Below are positions 40,101 through 55,200 of a stretch of DNA of 64,000 bases, one piece after another (the stretch's first letter is position 1; each line of letters begins with the position of its first letter). This DNA comes from Hemibagrus wyckioides (Eukaryota; Chordata; Actinopteri; Siluriformes; Bagridae), in NCBI RefSeq assembly GCF_019097595.1, contig NC_080727.1:11445001-11509000 (forward strand), in the 5' to 3' direction. The notes under the pieces were generated by a model, which did no database searches, was not told the DNA's origin, and saw only the letters and a program-made list of their open reading frames with translations. The position numbers were made by a program, and so were the translations under genes.

Positions 40101-42822
40101 TGTTTCTTATGAATTTTTGAACTTTGAAAAAAAAAATCATATTTCATATCAAAATCCATATTTTTTATGACTTTCCAATGTTTCTTATGAATTTTTGCAT
40201 TTTAAAGTAAACAATGACTTTTCATATTATAGTCGACCCCAAACATGTGAAAAAAGTCAAAGAAAACTGCCCCATTCAGCTGCACACATTCGTTTGTCTG
40301 AAAAACCGCTTTCCCTAGCTCGTAGAGCGCTGAGACTTGCGGAATCGCATTTTCAGCGCCAGAGAAGCAAAATGCAGAGAGCACACTTCGCCGAGGCAGG
40401 TAAACGAGTCAGTTCGATGAAAAATGTTGAAAGTTGACTTTGTTATGTGAATTTTCATGAAATATCACTTTTCCCATGTTTCTTATGAATTTTTGAACTT
40501 TGATGAAAAAAATCATATTTCATATCAAAATCCATATTTTTTATGACTTTCCAATGTTTCTTATGAATTTTTGCATTTTAAAGTAAACAATGACTTTTCA
40601 TATCATAGTCGACCCCAAACATGTGAAAAAAGTCAAAGAAAACTGCCCCATTCAGCTGCACACATTCGTTTGTCTGAAAAACCGCTTTCCCTTGCTCGTA
40701 GAGCGCTGAGACTTGCGGAATCGCATTTTCAGCGCCAGAGAAGCACAATGCAGAGAGCACACTTCGCCGAGGCAGGAAACGAGCCAGTTCGATGAAAAAT
40801 GTTGAAAGTTGACTTTGTTAAGTGAATTTTCATGAAATATCACTTTTCCAATGTTTCTTAAGAATTTTTGAACTTTGAAAAAAAAAATCATATTTCATAT
40901 CAAAATCCATATTTTTTATAACTTTAACTTGTTTATAATGAATTTTTGCATTTTAAAGTCAACAATCACTTTTCATATCATAGTCGACCCCAAACATGTG
41001 AAAAAAGTCAAAGAAAACTGCCCCATTCAGCTGCACACATTCGTTTGTCTGAAAAACCGCTTTCCCTTGCTCGTAGAGCGCTGAGACTTGCGGAATCGCA
41101 TTTTCAGCGCCAGAGAAGCACAATGCAGAGAGCACACTTCGCCGAGGCAGGAAACGAGCCAGTTCGATGAAAAATGTTGAAAGTTGACTTTGTTATGTGA
41201 ATTTAAATGTAATATAACTTTTCCCATGTATCTTGTGAATTTTTGAACTTTGATGAAAAAAATCATATTTCATATCAAAATCCATATTTTTTATGACTTT
41301 CCAATGTTTCTTATGAATTTTTGCATTTAAAGGTAAACAATGACTTTTCATATCATAGTCGACCCCAAACATGTGAAATAAGTCAAAGAAAACTGCCCCA
41401 TTCAGCTGCACACATTCGTTTGTCTGAAAAACCGCTTTCCCTTGCTCGTAGAGCGCTGAGACTTGCGGAATCGCATTTTCAGCGCCAGAGAAGCACAATG
41501 CAGAGAGCACACTTCGCCGAGCCAGGAAACGAGTCAGTTCGATGAAAAATGTTGAAAGTTGACTTTGTTATGTGAATTTTCATGAAATATCACTTTTCCC
41601 ATGTTTCTTATGAATTTTTGAACTTTGAAAAAAAAAATCATATTTCATATCAAAATCCATATTTTTTATGACTTTAACTTGTTTATAATGAATTTTTGCA
41701 TTTTAAAGTCAACAATCACTTTTCATATCATAGTCGACCCCAAACATGTGAAAAAAGTCAAAGAAAACTGCCCCATTCAGCTGCACACATTCGTTTGTCT
41801 GAAAAACCGCTTTCCCTTGCTCGTAGAGCGCTGAGACTTGCGGAATCGCATTTTCAGCGCCAGAGAAGCACAATGCAGAGAGCACACTTCGCCGAGGCAG
41901 GAAACGAGCCAGTTCGATGAAAAATGTTGAAAGTTGACTTTGTTATGTGAATTTCCATGTAATATAACTTTTCCCATGTATCTTGTGAATTTTTGCACTT
42001 TGATGAAAAAAATCATAGTTCATATCAAAATCCATATTTTTTATGACTTTAACTTGTTCATAATGAATTTTTGCATTTTAAAGTCAACAATCACATTTCA
42101 TATCATAGTCGACCACAAACATGTGAAAAAAGTCAAAGAAAACTGCCCCATTCAGCTGCACACATTCGTTTGTCTGAAAAACCGCTTTCCCTTGCTCGTA
42201 GAGCGCTGAGACTTGCGGAATCGCATTTTCAGCGCCAGAGAAGCACAATGCAGAGAGCACACTTCGCCGAGGCAGGAAACGAGCCAGTTCGATGAAAAAT
42301 GTTGAAAGTTGACTTTGTTAAGTGAATTTTCATGAAATATCACTTTTCCCATGTTTCTTATGAATTTTTGAACTTTGAAAAAAAAAATCATATTTCATAT
42401 CAAAATCCATATTTTTTATGACTTTCCAATGTTTCTTATGAATTTTTGCATTTTAAAGTAAACAATGACTTTTCATATTATAGTCGACCCCAAACATGTG
42501 AAAAAAGTCAAAGAAAACTGCCCCATTCAGCTGCACACATTCGTTTGTCTGAAAAACCGCTTTCCCTAGCTCGTAGAGCGCTGAGACTTGCGGAATCGCA
42601 TTTTCAGCGCCAGAGAAGCAAAATGCAGAGAGCACACTTCGCCGAGGCAGGTAAACGAGTCAGTTCGATGAAAAATGTTGAAAGTTGACTTTGTTATGTG
42701 AATTTTCATGAAATATCACTTTTCCCATGTTTCTTATGAATTTTTGAACTTTGATGAAAAAAATCATATTTCATATCAAAATCCATATTTTTTATGACTT
42801 TCCAATGTTTCTTATGAATTTT
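37194..42822. repeat. higher-order repeat, 2251-bp period (six monomers)
   Basis: A three-monomer block recurs at 37194-38319, 39445-40570 and 41696-42822. Its last member carries the rare combination CCCTAGCTCG, AGCAAAATGCAG and GGCAGGTAAACGAGTCAG. The GTAAACGAGTCA variant ends at 38160, 40411 and 42662, so the period is 2251 bp twice over. The intervening three monomers are less well matched, so the period is partly eroded or patchily homogenised. The same rare combination also occurs at about 3110-3210, and a related one near 44540. Confidence 0.75.
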
Positions 42823-45800
42823 TGCATTTAAAGGTAAACAATGACTTTTCATATCATAGTCGACCCCAAACTTGTGAAATAAGTCAAAGATAACTGCCCC
42901 ATTCAGCTGCACACATTCGTTTGTCTGAAAAACCGCTTTCCCTTGCTCGTAGAGAGCTGAGACTTGCGGAATCGCATTTTCAGCGCCAGAGAAGCACAAT
43001 GCAGAGAGCACACTTCGCCGAGACAGGAAACGAGCCAGTTCGATGAAAAATGTTGAAAGTTGACTTTGTTAAGTGAATTTTCATGAAATATCACTTTTCC
43101 CATGTGTCTTATGAATTTTTGAACTTTGAAAAAAAAAAATCATATTTCATATCAAAATCCATATTTTTTATGACTTTAACTTGTTTATAATGAATTTTTG
43201 CATTTTAAAGTCAACAATCACTTTTCATATCATAGTCGACCCCAAACATGTGAAAAAAGTCAAAGAAAACTGCCCCATTCAGCTGCACACATTCGTTTGT
43301 CTGAAAAACCGCTTTCCCTTGCTCGTAGAGCGCTGAGACTTGCGGAATCGCATTTTCAGCGCCAGAGAAGCACAATGCAGAGAGCACACTTCGCCGAGGC
43401 AGGAAACGAGCCAGTTCGATGAAAAATGTTGAAAGTTGACTTTGTTAAGTGAATTTTCATGAAATATCACTTTTCCCATGTGTCTTATGAATTTTTGAAC
43501 TTTCATGAAAAAAAATCATATTTCATATCAAAATCCATATTTTTTATGACTTTCCAATGTTTCTTATGAATTTTTGCATTTTAAAGTAAACAATGACTTT
43601 TCATATCATAGTCAACCCCAAATATGTGAAAAAAGTCAAAGAAAACTGCCCCATTCAGCTGCACACATTCGTTTGTCTGAAAAACTGCTTTCCCTTGCTC
43701 GTAGAGCGCTGAGACTTGCGGAATCGCATTTTCAGCGCCAGAGAAGCACAATGCAGAGAACACACTGCGCCGAGACAGGAAACGAGCCAGTTCGATGAAA
43801 AATGTTGAAAGTTGACTTTGTTAAGTGAATTTTCATGAAATATCACTTTTCCCATGTGTCTTATGAATTTTTGAACTTTGAAAAAAAAAATCATATTTCA
43901 TATCAAAATCCATATTTTTTATGACTTTAACTTGTTTATAATGAATTTTTGCATTTTAAAGTCAACAATCACTTTTCATATCATAGTCGACCCCAAACAT
44001 GTGAAAAAAGTCAAAGAAAACTGCCCCATTCAGCTGCACACATTCGTTTGTCTGAAAAACCGCTTTCCCTTGCTCGTAGAGCGCTGAGACTTGCGGAATC
44101 GCATTTTCAGCGCCAGAGAAGCACAATGCAGAGAGCACACTTCGCCGAGGCAGGAAACGAGCCAGTTCGATGAAAAATGTTGAAAGTTGACTTTGTTAAG
44201 TGAATTTTCATGAAATATCACTTTTCCCATGTTTCTTATGAATTTTTGAACTTTGATGAAAAAAATCATATTTCATATCAAAATCCATATTTTTTATGAC
44301 TTTCCAATGTTTCTTATGAATTTTTGCATTTTAAAGTAAACAATGACTTTTCATATTATAGTCGACCCCAAACATGTGAAAAAAGTCAAAGAAAACTGCC
44401 CCATTCAGCTGCACACATTCGTTTGTCTGAAAAACCGCTTTCCCTTGCTCGTAGAGCGCTGAGACTTGCGGAATCGCATTTTCAGAGCCAGAGAAGCACA
44501 ATGCAGAGAGCACACTTCGCCGAGGCAGGTAAACGAGTCAGTTCGATGAAAAATGTTGAAAGTTGACTTTGTTATGTGAATTTTCATGAAATATCACTTT
44601 TCCCATGTTTCTTATGAATTTTTGAACTTTGATGAAAAAAATCATATTTCATATCAAAATCCATATTTTTTATGACTTTCCAATGTTTCTTATGAATTTT
44701 TGCATTTAAAGGTAAACAATGACTTTTCATATCATAGTCGACCCCAAACTTGTGAAATAAGTCAAAGAAAACTGCCCCATTCAGCTGCACACATTCGTTT
44801 GTCTGAAAAACCGCTTTCCCTTGCTCGTAGAGCGCTGAGACTTGCGGAATCGCATTTTCAGCGCCAGAGAAGCACAATGCAGAGAGCACACTGCGCCGAG
44901 ACAGGAAACGAGCCAGTTCGATGAAAAATGTTGAAAGTTGACTTTGTTAAGTGAATTTTCATGAAATATCACTTTTCCCATGTTTCTTATGAATTTTTGA
45001 ACTTTGAAAAAAAAAATCATATTTCATATCAAAATCCATATTTTTTATCAGTTCCTAATGTTTCTTATGAGTTTTTGCATTTTAAAGTAAACAATCACTT
45101 TTCATATCATAGTCGACCCCAAACATGTGAAAAAAGTCAAAGAAAACTGCCCCATTCAGCTGCACACATTCGTTTGTCTGAAAAACCGCTTTCCCTTGCT
45201 CGTAGAGCGCTGAGACTTGCGGAATCGCATTTTCAGCGCCAGAGAAGCACAATGCAGAGAGCACACTTCGCCGAGGCAGGAAACGAGCCAGTTCGATGAA
45301 AAATGTTGAAAGTTGACTTTGTTATGTGAATTTCCATGTAATATAACTTTTCCCATGTATCTTGTGAATTTTTGAACTTTGATGAAAAAAATCATATTTC
45401 ATATCAAAATCCATATTTTTTATGACTTTAACTTGTTTCATAATGAATTTTTGCATTTTAAAGTCAACAATCACATTTCATATCATAGTCGACCACAAAC
45501 ATGTGAAAAAAGTCAAAGAAAACTGCCCCATTCAGCTGCACACATTCGTTTGTCTGAAAAACCGCTTTCCCTTGCTCGTAGAGCGCTGAGACTTGCGGAA
45601 TCGCATTTTCAGCGCCAGAGAAGCACAATGCAGAGAGCACACTTCGCCGAGGCAGGAAACGAGCCAGTTCGATGAAAAATGTTGAAAGTTGACTTTGTTA
45701 AGTGAATTTTCATGAAATATCACTTTTCCCATGTTTCTTAAGAATTTTTGAACTTTGAAAAAAAAAATCATATTTCATATCAAAATCCATATTTTTTATG

Positions 45801-48510
45801 ACTTTAACTTGTTTATAATGAATTTTTGCATTTTAAAGTCAACAATCACTTTTCATATCATAGTCGACCCCAAACATGTGAAAAAAGTCAAAGAAAACTG
45901 CCCCATTCAGCTGCACACATTCGTTTGTCTGAAAAACCGCTTTCCCTTGCTCGTAGAGCGCTGAGACTTGCGGAATCGCATTTTCAGCGCCAGAGAAGCA
46001 CAATGCAGAGAGCACACTTCGCCGAGGCAGGAAACGAGCCAGTTCGATGAAAAATGTTGAAAGTTGACTTTGTTATGTGAATTTAAATGTAATATAACTT
46101 TTCCCATGTATCTTGTGAATTTTTGAACTTTGATGAAAAAAATCATATTTCATATCAAAATCCATATTTTTTATGACTTTAACTTGTTCATAATGAATTT
46201 TTGCATTTTAAAGTCAACAATCACATTTCATATCATAGTCGACCACAAACGTGAAAAAAGTCAAAGAAAACTGCCCCATTCAGCTGCACACATTCGTTTG
46301 TCTGAAAAACCGCTTTCCCTTGCTCGTAGAGCGCTGAGACTTGCGGAATCGCATTTTCAGCGCCAGAGAAGCACAATGCAGAGAGCACACTTCGCCGAGG
46401 CAGGAAACGAGCCAGTTCGATGAAAAATGTTGAAAGTTGACTTTGTTAAGTGAATTTTCATGAAATATCACTTTTCCCATGTTTCTTATGAATTTTAGAA
46501 GTTTGAAAAAAAAAATCATATTTCATATCAAAATCCATATTTTTTATAACTTGCCAATGTTTCTCATGAATTTTTGCATTTTAAAGTAAACAATCACTTT
46601 TCATATTATTGTCGACCCCAAACATGTGAAAATAGTCAAAGAAAACTGCCCCATTCAGCTGCACACATTCGTTTGTCTGAAAAACCGCTTTCCCTTGCTC
46701 GTAGAGCGCTGAGACTTGCGGAATCGCATTTTCAGCGCCAGAGAAGCACAATGCAGAGAGCACACTTCGCCGAGGCAGGAAACGAGCCAGTTCGATGAAA
46801 AATGTTGAAAGTTGACTTTGTTAAGTGAATTTTCATGAAATATCACTTTTCCCATGTTTTTTATGAATTTTTGAACTTTGTTGAAAAAAATCATTTTTCA
46901 TATCAAAATCCATATTTTTTATGACTTTCCAATGTTTCTTATGAATGTTTGCATTTTAAGGTAAACATTGACTTTTCATGTCATAGTCGACCACAAACGT
47001 GAAAAAAGTCAAAGAAAACTGCCCCATTCAGCGGCACACATTCGTTTGTCTGAAAAACCGCTTTCCCTTGCTCATAGAGCGCTGAGACTTGCGGAATCGC
47101 ATTTTCAGCGCCAGAGAAGCACAATGCAGAGAGCACACTTCGCCGAGGCAGGAAACGAGCCAGTTCGATGAAAAATGTTGAAAGTTGACTTTGTTAAGTG
47201 AATTTTCATGAAATATCACTTTTCCCATGTTTCTTATGAATTTTTGAACTTTGAAAAAAAAAATCATATTTCATATCAAAATCCATATTTTTTATGACTT
47301 TAACTTGTTTATAATGAATTTTTGCATTTTAAAGTCAACAATCACTTTTCATATCATAGTCGACCCCAAACATGTGAAAAAAGTCAAAGAAAACTTCCCC
47401 ATTCAGCTGCACACATTCGTTTGTCTGAAAAACCGCTTTCCCTTGCTCGTAGAGCGCTGAGACTTGCGGAATCGCATTTTCAGCGCCAGAGAAGCACAAT
47501 GCAGAGAGCACACTTCGCCGAGGCAGGAAACGAGCCAGTTCGATGAAAAATGTTGAAAGTTGACTTTGTTAAGTGAATTTTCATGAAATATCACTTTTCC
47601 CATGTATCTTGTGAATTTTTGAACTTTGATGAAAAAAATCATATTTCATATCAAAATCCATAGTTTTTATGACTTTAACTTGTTCATAATGAATTTTTGC
47701 ATTTTAAAGTCAACAATCACATTTCATATCATAGTCGACCACAAACATGTGAAAAAAGTCAAAGAAAACTGCCCCATTCAGCTGCACACATTCGTTTGTC
47801 TGAAAAACCGCTTTCCCTTGCTCGTAGAGCGCTGAGACTTGCGGAATCGCATTTTCAGCGCCAGAGAAGCACAATGCAGAGAGCACACTGCGCCGAGGCA
47901 GGAAACGAGTCAGTTCGATGAAAAATGTTGAAAGTTGACTTTGTTAGGTGAATTTTCATGAAATATCACTTTTCCCATATTTCTTATGAATTTTTGAACT
48001 TTGATGAAAAAAATCATATTTCATATCACAATCCATATTTTTTATGACTTTCCAATGTTTCTTATGAATTTTTGCATTTAAAGGTAAACAATGACTTTTC
48101 ATATCATAGTCGACCCCAAACATGTAAAAAAAGTCAAAGAAAACTGCCCCATTCAGCTGCACACATTCGTTTGTCTGAAAAACCGCTTTCCCTTGCTCGT
48201 AGAGCGCTGAGACTTGAGGAATCGCATTTTCAGCGCCAGAGAAGCACAATGCAGAGAGCACACTTCGCCGAGGCAGGAAACGAGCCAGTTCGATGAAAAA
48301 TGTTGAAAGTTGACTTTGTTAAGTGAATTTTCATGAAATATCACTTTTCCAATGTTTCTTATGAATTTTTGAACTTTGAAAAAAAAAATCATATTTCATA
48401 TCAAAATCCATATTTTTTATGACTTTCCAATGTTTCTTATGAATTTTTGCATTGTAAAGTAAACAATGACTTTTCATATTATAGTCGACCCCAAACATGT
48501 GAAAAAAGTC

Positions 48511-51500
48511 AAAGAAAACTGCCCCATTCAGCTGCACACATTCGTTTGTCTGAAAAACCGCTTTCCCTTGCTCGTAGAGCGCTGAGACTTGCGGAATCGC
48601 ATTTTCAGCGCCAGAGAAGCACAATGCAGAGAGCACACTTCGCCGAGGCAGGAAACGAGCCAGTTCGATGAAAAATGTTGAAAGTTGACTTTGTTAAGTG
48701 AATTTTCATGAAATATCACTTTTCCAATGTTTCTTAAGAATTTTTGAACTTTGAAAAAAAAAATCATATTTCATATCAAAATCCATATTTTTTATGACTT
48801 TAACTTGTTTATAATGAATTTTTGCATTTTAAAGTCAACAATCACTTTTCATATCATTGTCGACCCCAAACATGTGAAAATAGTCAAAGAAAACTGCCCC
48901 ATTCAGCTGCACACATTCGTTTGTCTGAAAAACCGCTTTCCCTTGCTCGTAGAGCGCTGAGACTTGCGGAATCGCATTATCAGCGCCAGAGAAGCACAAT
49001 GCAGAGAGCACACTGCGCCGAGACAGGAAACGAGCCAGTTCAATAAAAAATGTTGAAAGTTGACTTTGTTATGTGAATTTTCATGAATTATCACTCTTCC
49101 CATGTTTCTTATGAATTTTTGCACTTTGATGAAAAAAAATCATATTTCATATCAAAATCCATATTTTTTATGACTTGCCAACGTTTCTTATGAGTTTTTG
49201 CATTTTAAAGTACACAATGACTTTTCATATCATAGTCGACCCCAAACATGTGAAAAAAGTCAAAGAAAACTGCCCCATTCAGCTGCACACATTTGTTTGT
49301 CTGAAAAACCGCTTTCCCTTGCTCGTAGAGCGCTGAGACTTGCGGAATCGCATTTTCAGCGCCAGAGAAGCACAATGCAGAGAGCACACTTCGCCGAGGC
49401 AGGAAACGAGCCAGTTCGATGAAAAATGTTGAAAGTAGACTTTGTTAAGTGAATTTTCATGAAATATCACTTTTCCCATGTTTCTTAAGAATTTTTGAAC
49501 TTTGAAAAAAAAAATCATATTTCATATCAAAATCCATATTTTTTATGACTTTAACTTGTTTATAATGAATTTTTGCATTTTAAAGTCAACAATCACTTTT
49601 CATATCATAGTCGACCCCAAACATGTGAAAAAAGTCAAAGAAAACTGCCCCATTCAGCTGCACACATTCGTTTGTCTGAAAAACCGCTTTCCCTTGCTCG
49701 TAGAGCGCTGAGACTTGCGGAATCGCATTTTCAGCGCTAGAGAAGCACAATGCAGACAGCAGTCTGCGCCGAGACAGGAAACGAGCCAGTTCAATGAAAA
49801 ATGTTGAAAGTTGACTTTGTTAAGTGAATTTTCATGAATTATCACTTTTCCCATGTTTCTTATGAATTTTTGCACTTTGATGAAAAAAATCATATTTCAT
49901 ATCAAAATCCATATTTTTTATGACTTTCCAATGTTTCTTATAAATTTTTGCATTTTAAAGTAAACAAACACTTTTCATATCATAGTCGACCCCAATCGAG
50001 AAAATAGTCAAAGAAAACTGCCCCATTAAGCTGAACACATTCGTTTGTCTGAAAAACCGCTTTCCCTTGCTCGTAGAGCGCTGAGACTTGCGGAATCGCA
50101 TTTTCAGCGCCAGAGAAGCACAATGCAGAGAGCACACTTCGCCGAGGCAGGAAACGAGCCAGTTCGATGAAAAATGTTGAAAGTTGACTTTGTTATGTGA
50201 AGTTTCATGAAATATCATTTTTCCCATGTTTCTTATGAATTTTTGAACTTTGATGATAAAAATCATATTTCATATCAAAATCCATATTTTTTATGACTTT
50301 CCAATGTTTCTTATGAATTTTTGCATTTTAAAGTAAACAATGACTTTTCATATCATAGTCGACCCCAAACATGTGAAAAAAGTCAAAGAAAACTGCCCCA
50401 TTCAGCTGCACACATTCGTTTGTCTGAAAAACCGCTGTCCCTTGCTCGTAGAGCGCTGAGACTTGCGGAATCGCATTTTCAGCGCCAGAGAAGCACAATG
50501 CAGAGAGCACACTTCGCCGAGGCAGGAAACGAGCCAGTTCGATGAAAAATGTTGAATGTTGACTTTGTTAAGTGAATTTTCATGAAATATCACTTTTCCC
50601 ATGTTTCTTATGAATTTTTGAACTCTGATGAAAAAAATCATGTTTCATATCAAAATCCATATTTTTTTCATGATTTTCCCTTGTTCATAATGAATTTTTG
50701 CATTTTAAAGTCAACAATCACATTTCATATCATAGTCGACCCCAAACATGTGAAAAAAGTCAAAGAAATCTGCCCCATTCAGCTGCACACATGCGTTTGT
50801 CTGAAAAACCGCTTTCCCTTGCTCGTAGAGCGCTGAGACTTGCGGAATCGCATTTTCAGCGCCAGAGAAGCACAATGCAGAGAGCACACTTCGCCGAGGC
50901 AGGAAACGAGCCAGTTCGATGAAAAATGTTGAACGTTGACTTTGTTATGTGAATTTTCATGGAATATCACTTTTCCCATGTTTCTTATGAATTTTTGCAC
51001 TTTGATGAAAAAAATCATATTTCATATCAAAATCCATATTTGTAAATGACTTCCCCTTCTTCATAATGAATTTTAGTATTTTAAAGGAAACAATCACATT
51101 TCATATCATAGTCGACCCCAAACATGTGAAAAAAGTCAAAGAAATCTGCCCCATTCAGCTGCACACATGCGTTTGTCTGAAAAACCGCTTTCCCTTGCTC
51201 GTAGAGCGCTGAGACTTGCGGAATCGCATTTTCAGCGCCAGAGAAGCACAATGCAGAGAGCACACTTCGCCGAGGCAGGAAACGAGCCAGTTCGATGAAA
51301 AATGTTGAAATTTGACTTTGTTATGTGAATTTTCATGAAATATCACTTTTCCCATGTTTCTTATGAATTTTTGAACTCTGATGAAAAAAATCATATTTCA
51401 TATCAAAATCCATATTTTTTTATGACTTTCCCTTCTTCATAATGAATTTTTGCATTTTAATGTCAACAATCACATTTCATATCATAGTCGACCCCAAACA

Positions 51501-52262
51501 TGTGAAAAAAGTCAAAGAAAACTGCCCCATTCAGCTGCACACATTCGTTTGTCTGAAAAACCGCTTTCCCTTGCTCGTAGAGCGCTGAGACTTGCGGAAT
51601 CGCATTTTCAGCGCTAGAGAAGCACAATGCAGAGAGCACACTTCGCCGAGGCAGGAAACGAGCCAGTTCGATGAAAAATGTTGAAAGTTGACTTTGTTAT
51701 GTGAATATTCATGGAATATCACTTTTCCCATGTTTCTTATGAATTTTTGAACTTTGAAAAAAAAATCATATTTCATATCAAAATCCATATTTTTTATGAC
51801 TTTAACTTGTTTATAATGAATTTTTGCATTTTAAAGTAAACAATCACATTTCATATCATAGTCGACCCCAAACATGTGAAAAAAGTCAAAGAAAACTGCC
51901 CCATTCAGCTGCACACATTCGTTTGTCTGAAAAACCGCTTTCCCTTGCTCGTAGAGCGCTGAGACTTGCGGAATCGCATTTTCAGCGCTAGAGAAGCACA
52001 ATGCAGACAGCAGTCTGCGCCGAGACAGGAAACGAGCCAGTTCAATGAAAAATGTTGAAAGTTGACTTTGTTATGTGAATTTTCATGGAATATCACTTTT
52101 CCCATGTTTCTTATGAATTTTTGCACTTTGATGAAAATAATCATATTTCATATCAAAATCCATATTTTTTATGACTTTCCCTTGTTTATAATGAATTTTT
52201 GCATTTTAAAGTCAACAATCACATTTCATATCATAGTCGACCCCAAACATGTGAAAATAGTC
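48511..52262. repeat. ten-monomer higher-order repeat, copy 1 (3752 bp)
   Basis: This block is repeated almost unchanged at 52263-56014. Shared rare variants prove it: GCATTATCAG (48974 and 52726), ACATTTGTTTG (49290 and 53042), GAAAGTAGACTT, GATGATAAAAATC, CCGCTGTCCC, CACATGCGTTTG and TTTGTAAATGACTTCCCC. The offset is 3752 bp. It includes the most divergent monomers of the array (about 50.3-52.2 kb). Confidence 0.85.
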
Positions 52263-55200
52263 AAAGAAAACTGCCCCATTCAGCTGCACACATTCGTTTG
52301 TCTGAAAAACCGCTTTCCCTTGCTCGTAGAGCGCTGAGACTTGCGGAATCGCATTTTCAGCGCCAGAGAAGCACAATGCAGAGAGCACACTTCGCCGAGG
52401 CAGGAAACGAGCCAGTTCGATGAAAAATGTTGAAAGTTGACTTTGTTAAGTGAATTTTCATGAAATATCACTTTTCCAATGTTTCTTAAGAATTTTTGAA
52501 CTTTGAAAAAAAAAATCATATTTCATATCAAAATCCATATTTTTTATGACTTTAACTTGTTTATAATGAATTTTTGCATTTTAAAGTCAACAATCACTTT
52601 TCATATCATTGTCGACCCCAAACATGTGAAAATAGTCAAAGAAAACTGCCCCATTCAGCTGCACACATTCGTTTGTCTGAAAAACCGCTTTCCCTTGCTC
52701 GTAGAGCGCTGAGACTTGCGGAATCGCATTATCAGCGCCAGAGAAGCACAATGCAGAGAGCACACTGCGCCGAGACAGGAAACGAGCCAGTTCAATAAAA
52801 AATGTTGAAAGTTGACTTTGTTATGTGAATTTTCATGAATTATCACTCTTCCCATGTTTCTTATGAATTTTTGCACTTTGATGAAAAAAAATCATATTTC
52901 ATATCAAAATCCATATTTTTTATGACTTGCCAACGTTTCTTATGAGTTTTTGCATTTTAAAGTACACAATGACTTTTCATATCATAGTCGACCCCAAACA
53001 TGTGAAAAAAGTCAAAGAAAACTGCCCCATTCAGCTGCACACATTTGTTTGTCTGAAAAACCGCTTTCCCTTGCTCGTAGAGCGCTGAGACTTGCGGAAT
53101 CGCATTTTCAGCGCCAGAGAAGCACAATGCAGAGAGCACACTTCGCCGAGGCAGGAAACGAGCCAGTTCGATGAAAAATGTTGAAAGTAGACTTTGTTAA
53201 GTGAATTTTCATGAAATATCACTTTTCCCATGTTTCTTAAGAATTTTTGAACTTTGAAAAAAAAAATCATATTTCATATCAAAATCCATATTTTTTATGA
53301 CTTTAACTTGTTTATAATGAATTTTTGCATTTTAAAGTCAACAATCACTTTTCATATCATAGTCGACCCCAAACATGTGAAAAAAGTCAAAGAAAACTGC
53401 CCCATTAGGCTGCACAAATTCGGTTGTCTAAAAAACCGCGTTCCCTTGCTCGTAGAGCGCTGAGACTTGCGGAATCGCATTTTCAGCGCTAGAGAAGCAC
53501 AATGCAGACAGCAGTCTGCGCCGAGACAGGAAACGAGCCAGTTCAATGAAAAATGTTGAAAGTTGACTTTGTTAAGTGAATTTTCATGAATTATCACTTT
53601 TCCCATGTTTCTTATGAATTTTTGCACTTTGATGAAAAAAATCATATTTCATATCAAAATCCATTTTTTTTATGACTTTCCAATGTTTCTTATAAATTTT
53701 TGCATTTTAAAGTAAACAAACACTTTTCATAACATAGTCGACCCCAATCGAGAAAATAGTCAAAGAAAACTGCCCCATTCAGCTGCACACATTCGTTTGT
53801 CTGAAAAACCGCTTTCCCTTGCTCGTAGAGCGCTGAGACTTGCGGAATCGCATTTTCAGCGCCAGAGAAGCACAATGCAGAGAGCACACTTCGCCGAGGC
53901 AGGACACGAGCCAGTTCGATGAAAAATGTTGAAAGTTGACTTTGTTATGTGAAGTTTCATGAAATATCATTTTTCCCATGTTTCTTATGAATTTTTGAAC
54001 TTTGATGATAAAAATCATATTTCATATCAAAATCCATATTTTTTATGACTTTCCAATGTTTCTTATGAATTTTTGCATTTTAAAGTAAACAATGACTTTT
54101 CATATCATAGTCGACCCCAAACATGTGAAAAAAGTCAAAGAAAACTGCCCCATTCAGCTGCACACATTCGTTTGTCTGAAAAACCGCTGTCCCTTGCTCG
54201 TAGAGCGCTGAGACTTGCGGAATCGCATTTTCAGCGCCAGAGAAGCACAATGCAGAGAGCACACTTCGCCGAGGCAGGAAACGAGCCAGTTCGATGAAAA
54301 ATGTTGAATGTTGACTTTGTTAAGTGAATTTTCATGAAATATCACTTTTCCCATGTTTCTTATGAATTTTTGAACTCTGATGAAAAAAATCATGTTTCAT
54401 ATCAAAATCCATATTTTTTTCATGATTTTCCCTTGTTCATAATGAATTTTTGCATTTTAAAGTCAACAATCACATTTCATATCATAGTCGACCCCAAACA
54501 TGTGAAAAAAGTCAAAGAAATCTGCCCCATTCAGCTGCACACATGCGTTTGTCTGAAAAACCGCTTTCCCTTGCTCGTAGAGCGCTGAGACTTGCGGAAT
54601 CGCATTTTCAGCGCCAGAGAAGCACAATGCAGAGAGCACACTTCGCCGAGGCAGGAAACGAGCCAGTTCGATGAAAAATGTTGAACGTTGACTTTGTTAT
54701 GTGAATTTTCATGGAATATCACTTTTCCCATGTTTCTTATGAATTTTTGCACTTTGATGAAAAAAATCATATTTCATATCAAAATCCATATTTGTAAATG
54801 ACTTCCCCTTCTTCATAATGAATTTTAGTATTTTAAAGGAAACAATCACATTTCATATCATAGTCGACCCCAAACATGTGAAAAAAGTCAAAGAAATCTG
54901 CCCCATTCAGCTGCACACATGCGTTTGTCTGAAAAACCGCTTTCCCTTGCTCGTAGAGCGCTGAGACTTGCGGAATCGCATTTTCAGCGCCAGAGAAGCA
55001 CAATGCAGAGAGCACACTTCGCCGAGGCAGGAAACGAGCCAGTTCGATGAAAAATGTTGAAATTTGACTTTGTTATGTGAATTTTCATGAAATATCACTT
55101 TTCCCATGTTTCTTATGAATTTTTGAACTCTGATGAAAAAAATCATATTTCATATCAAAATCCATATTTTTTTATGACTTTCCCTTCTTCATAATGAATT

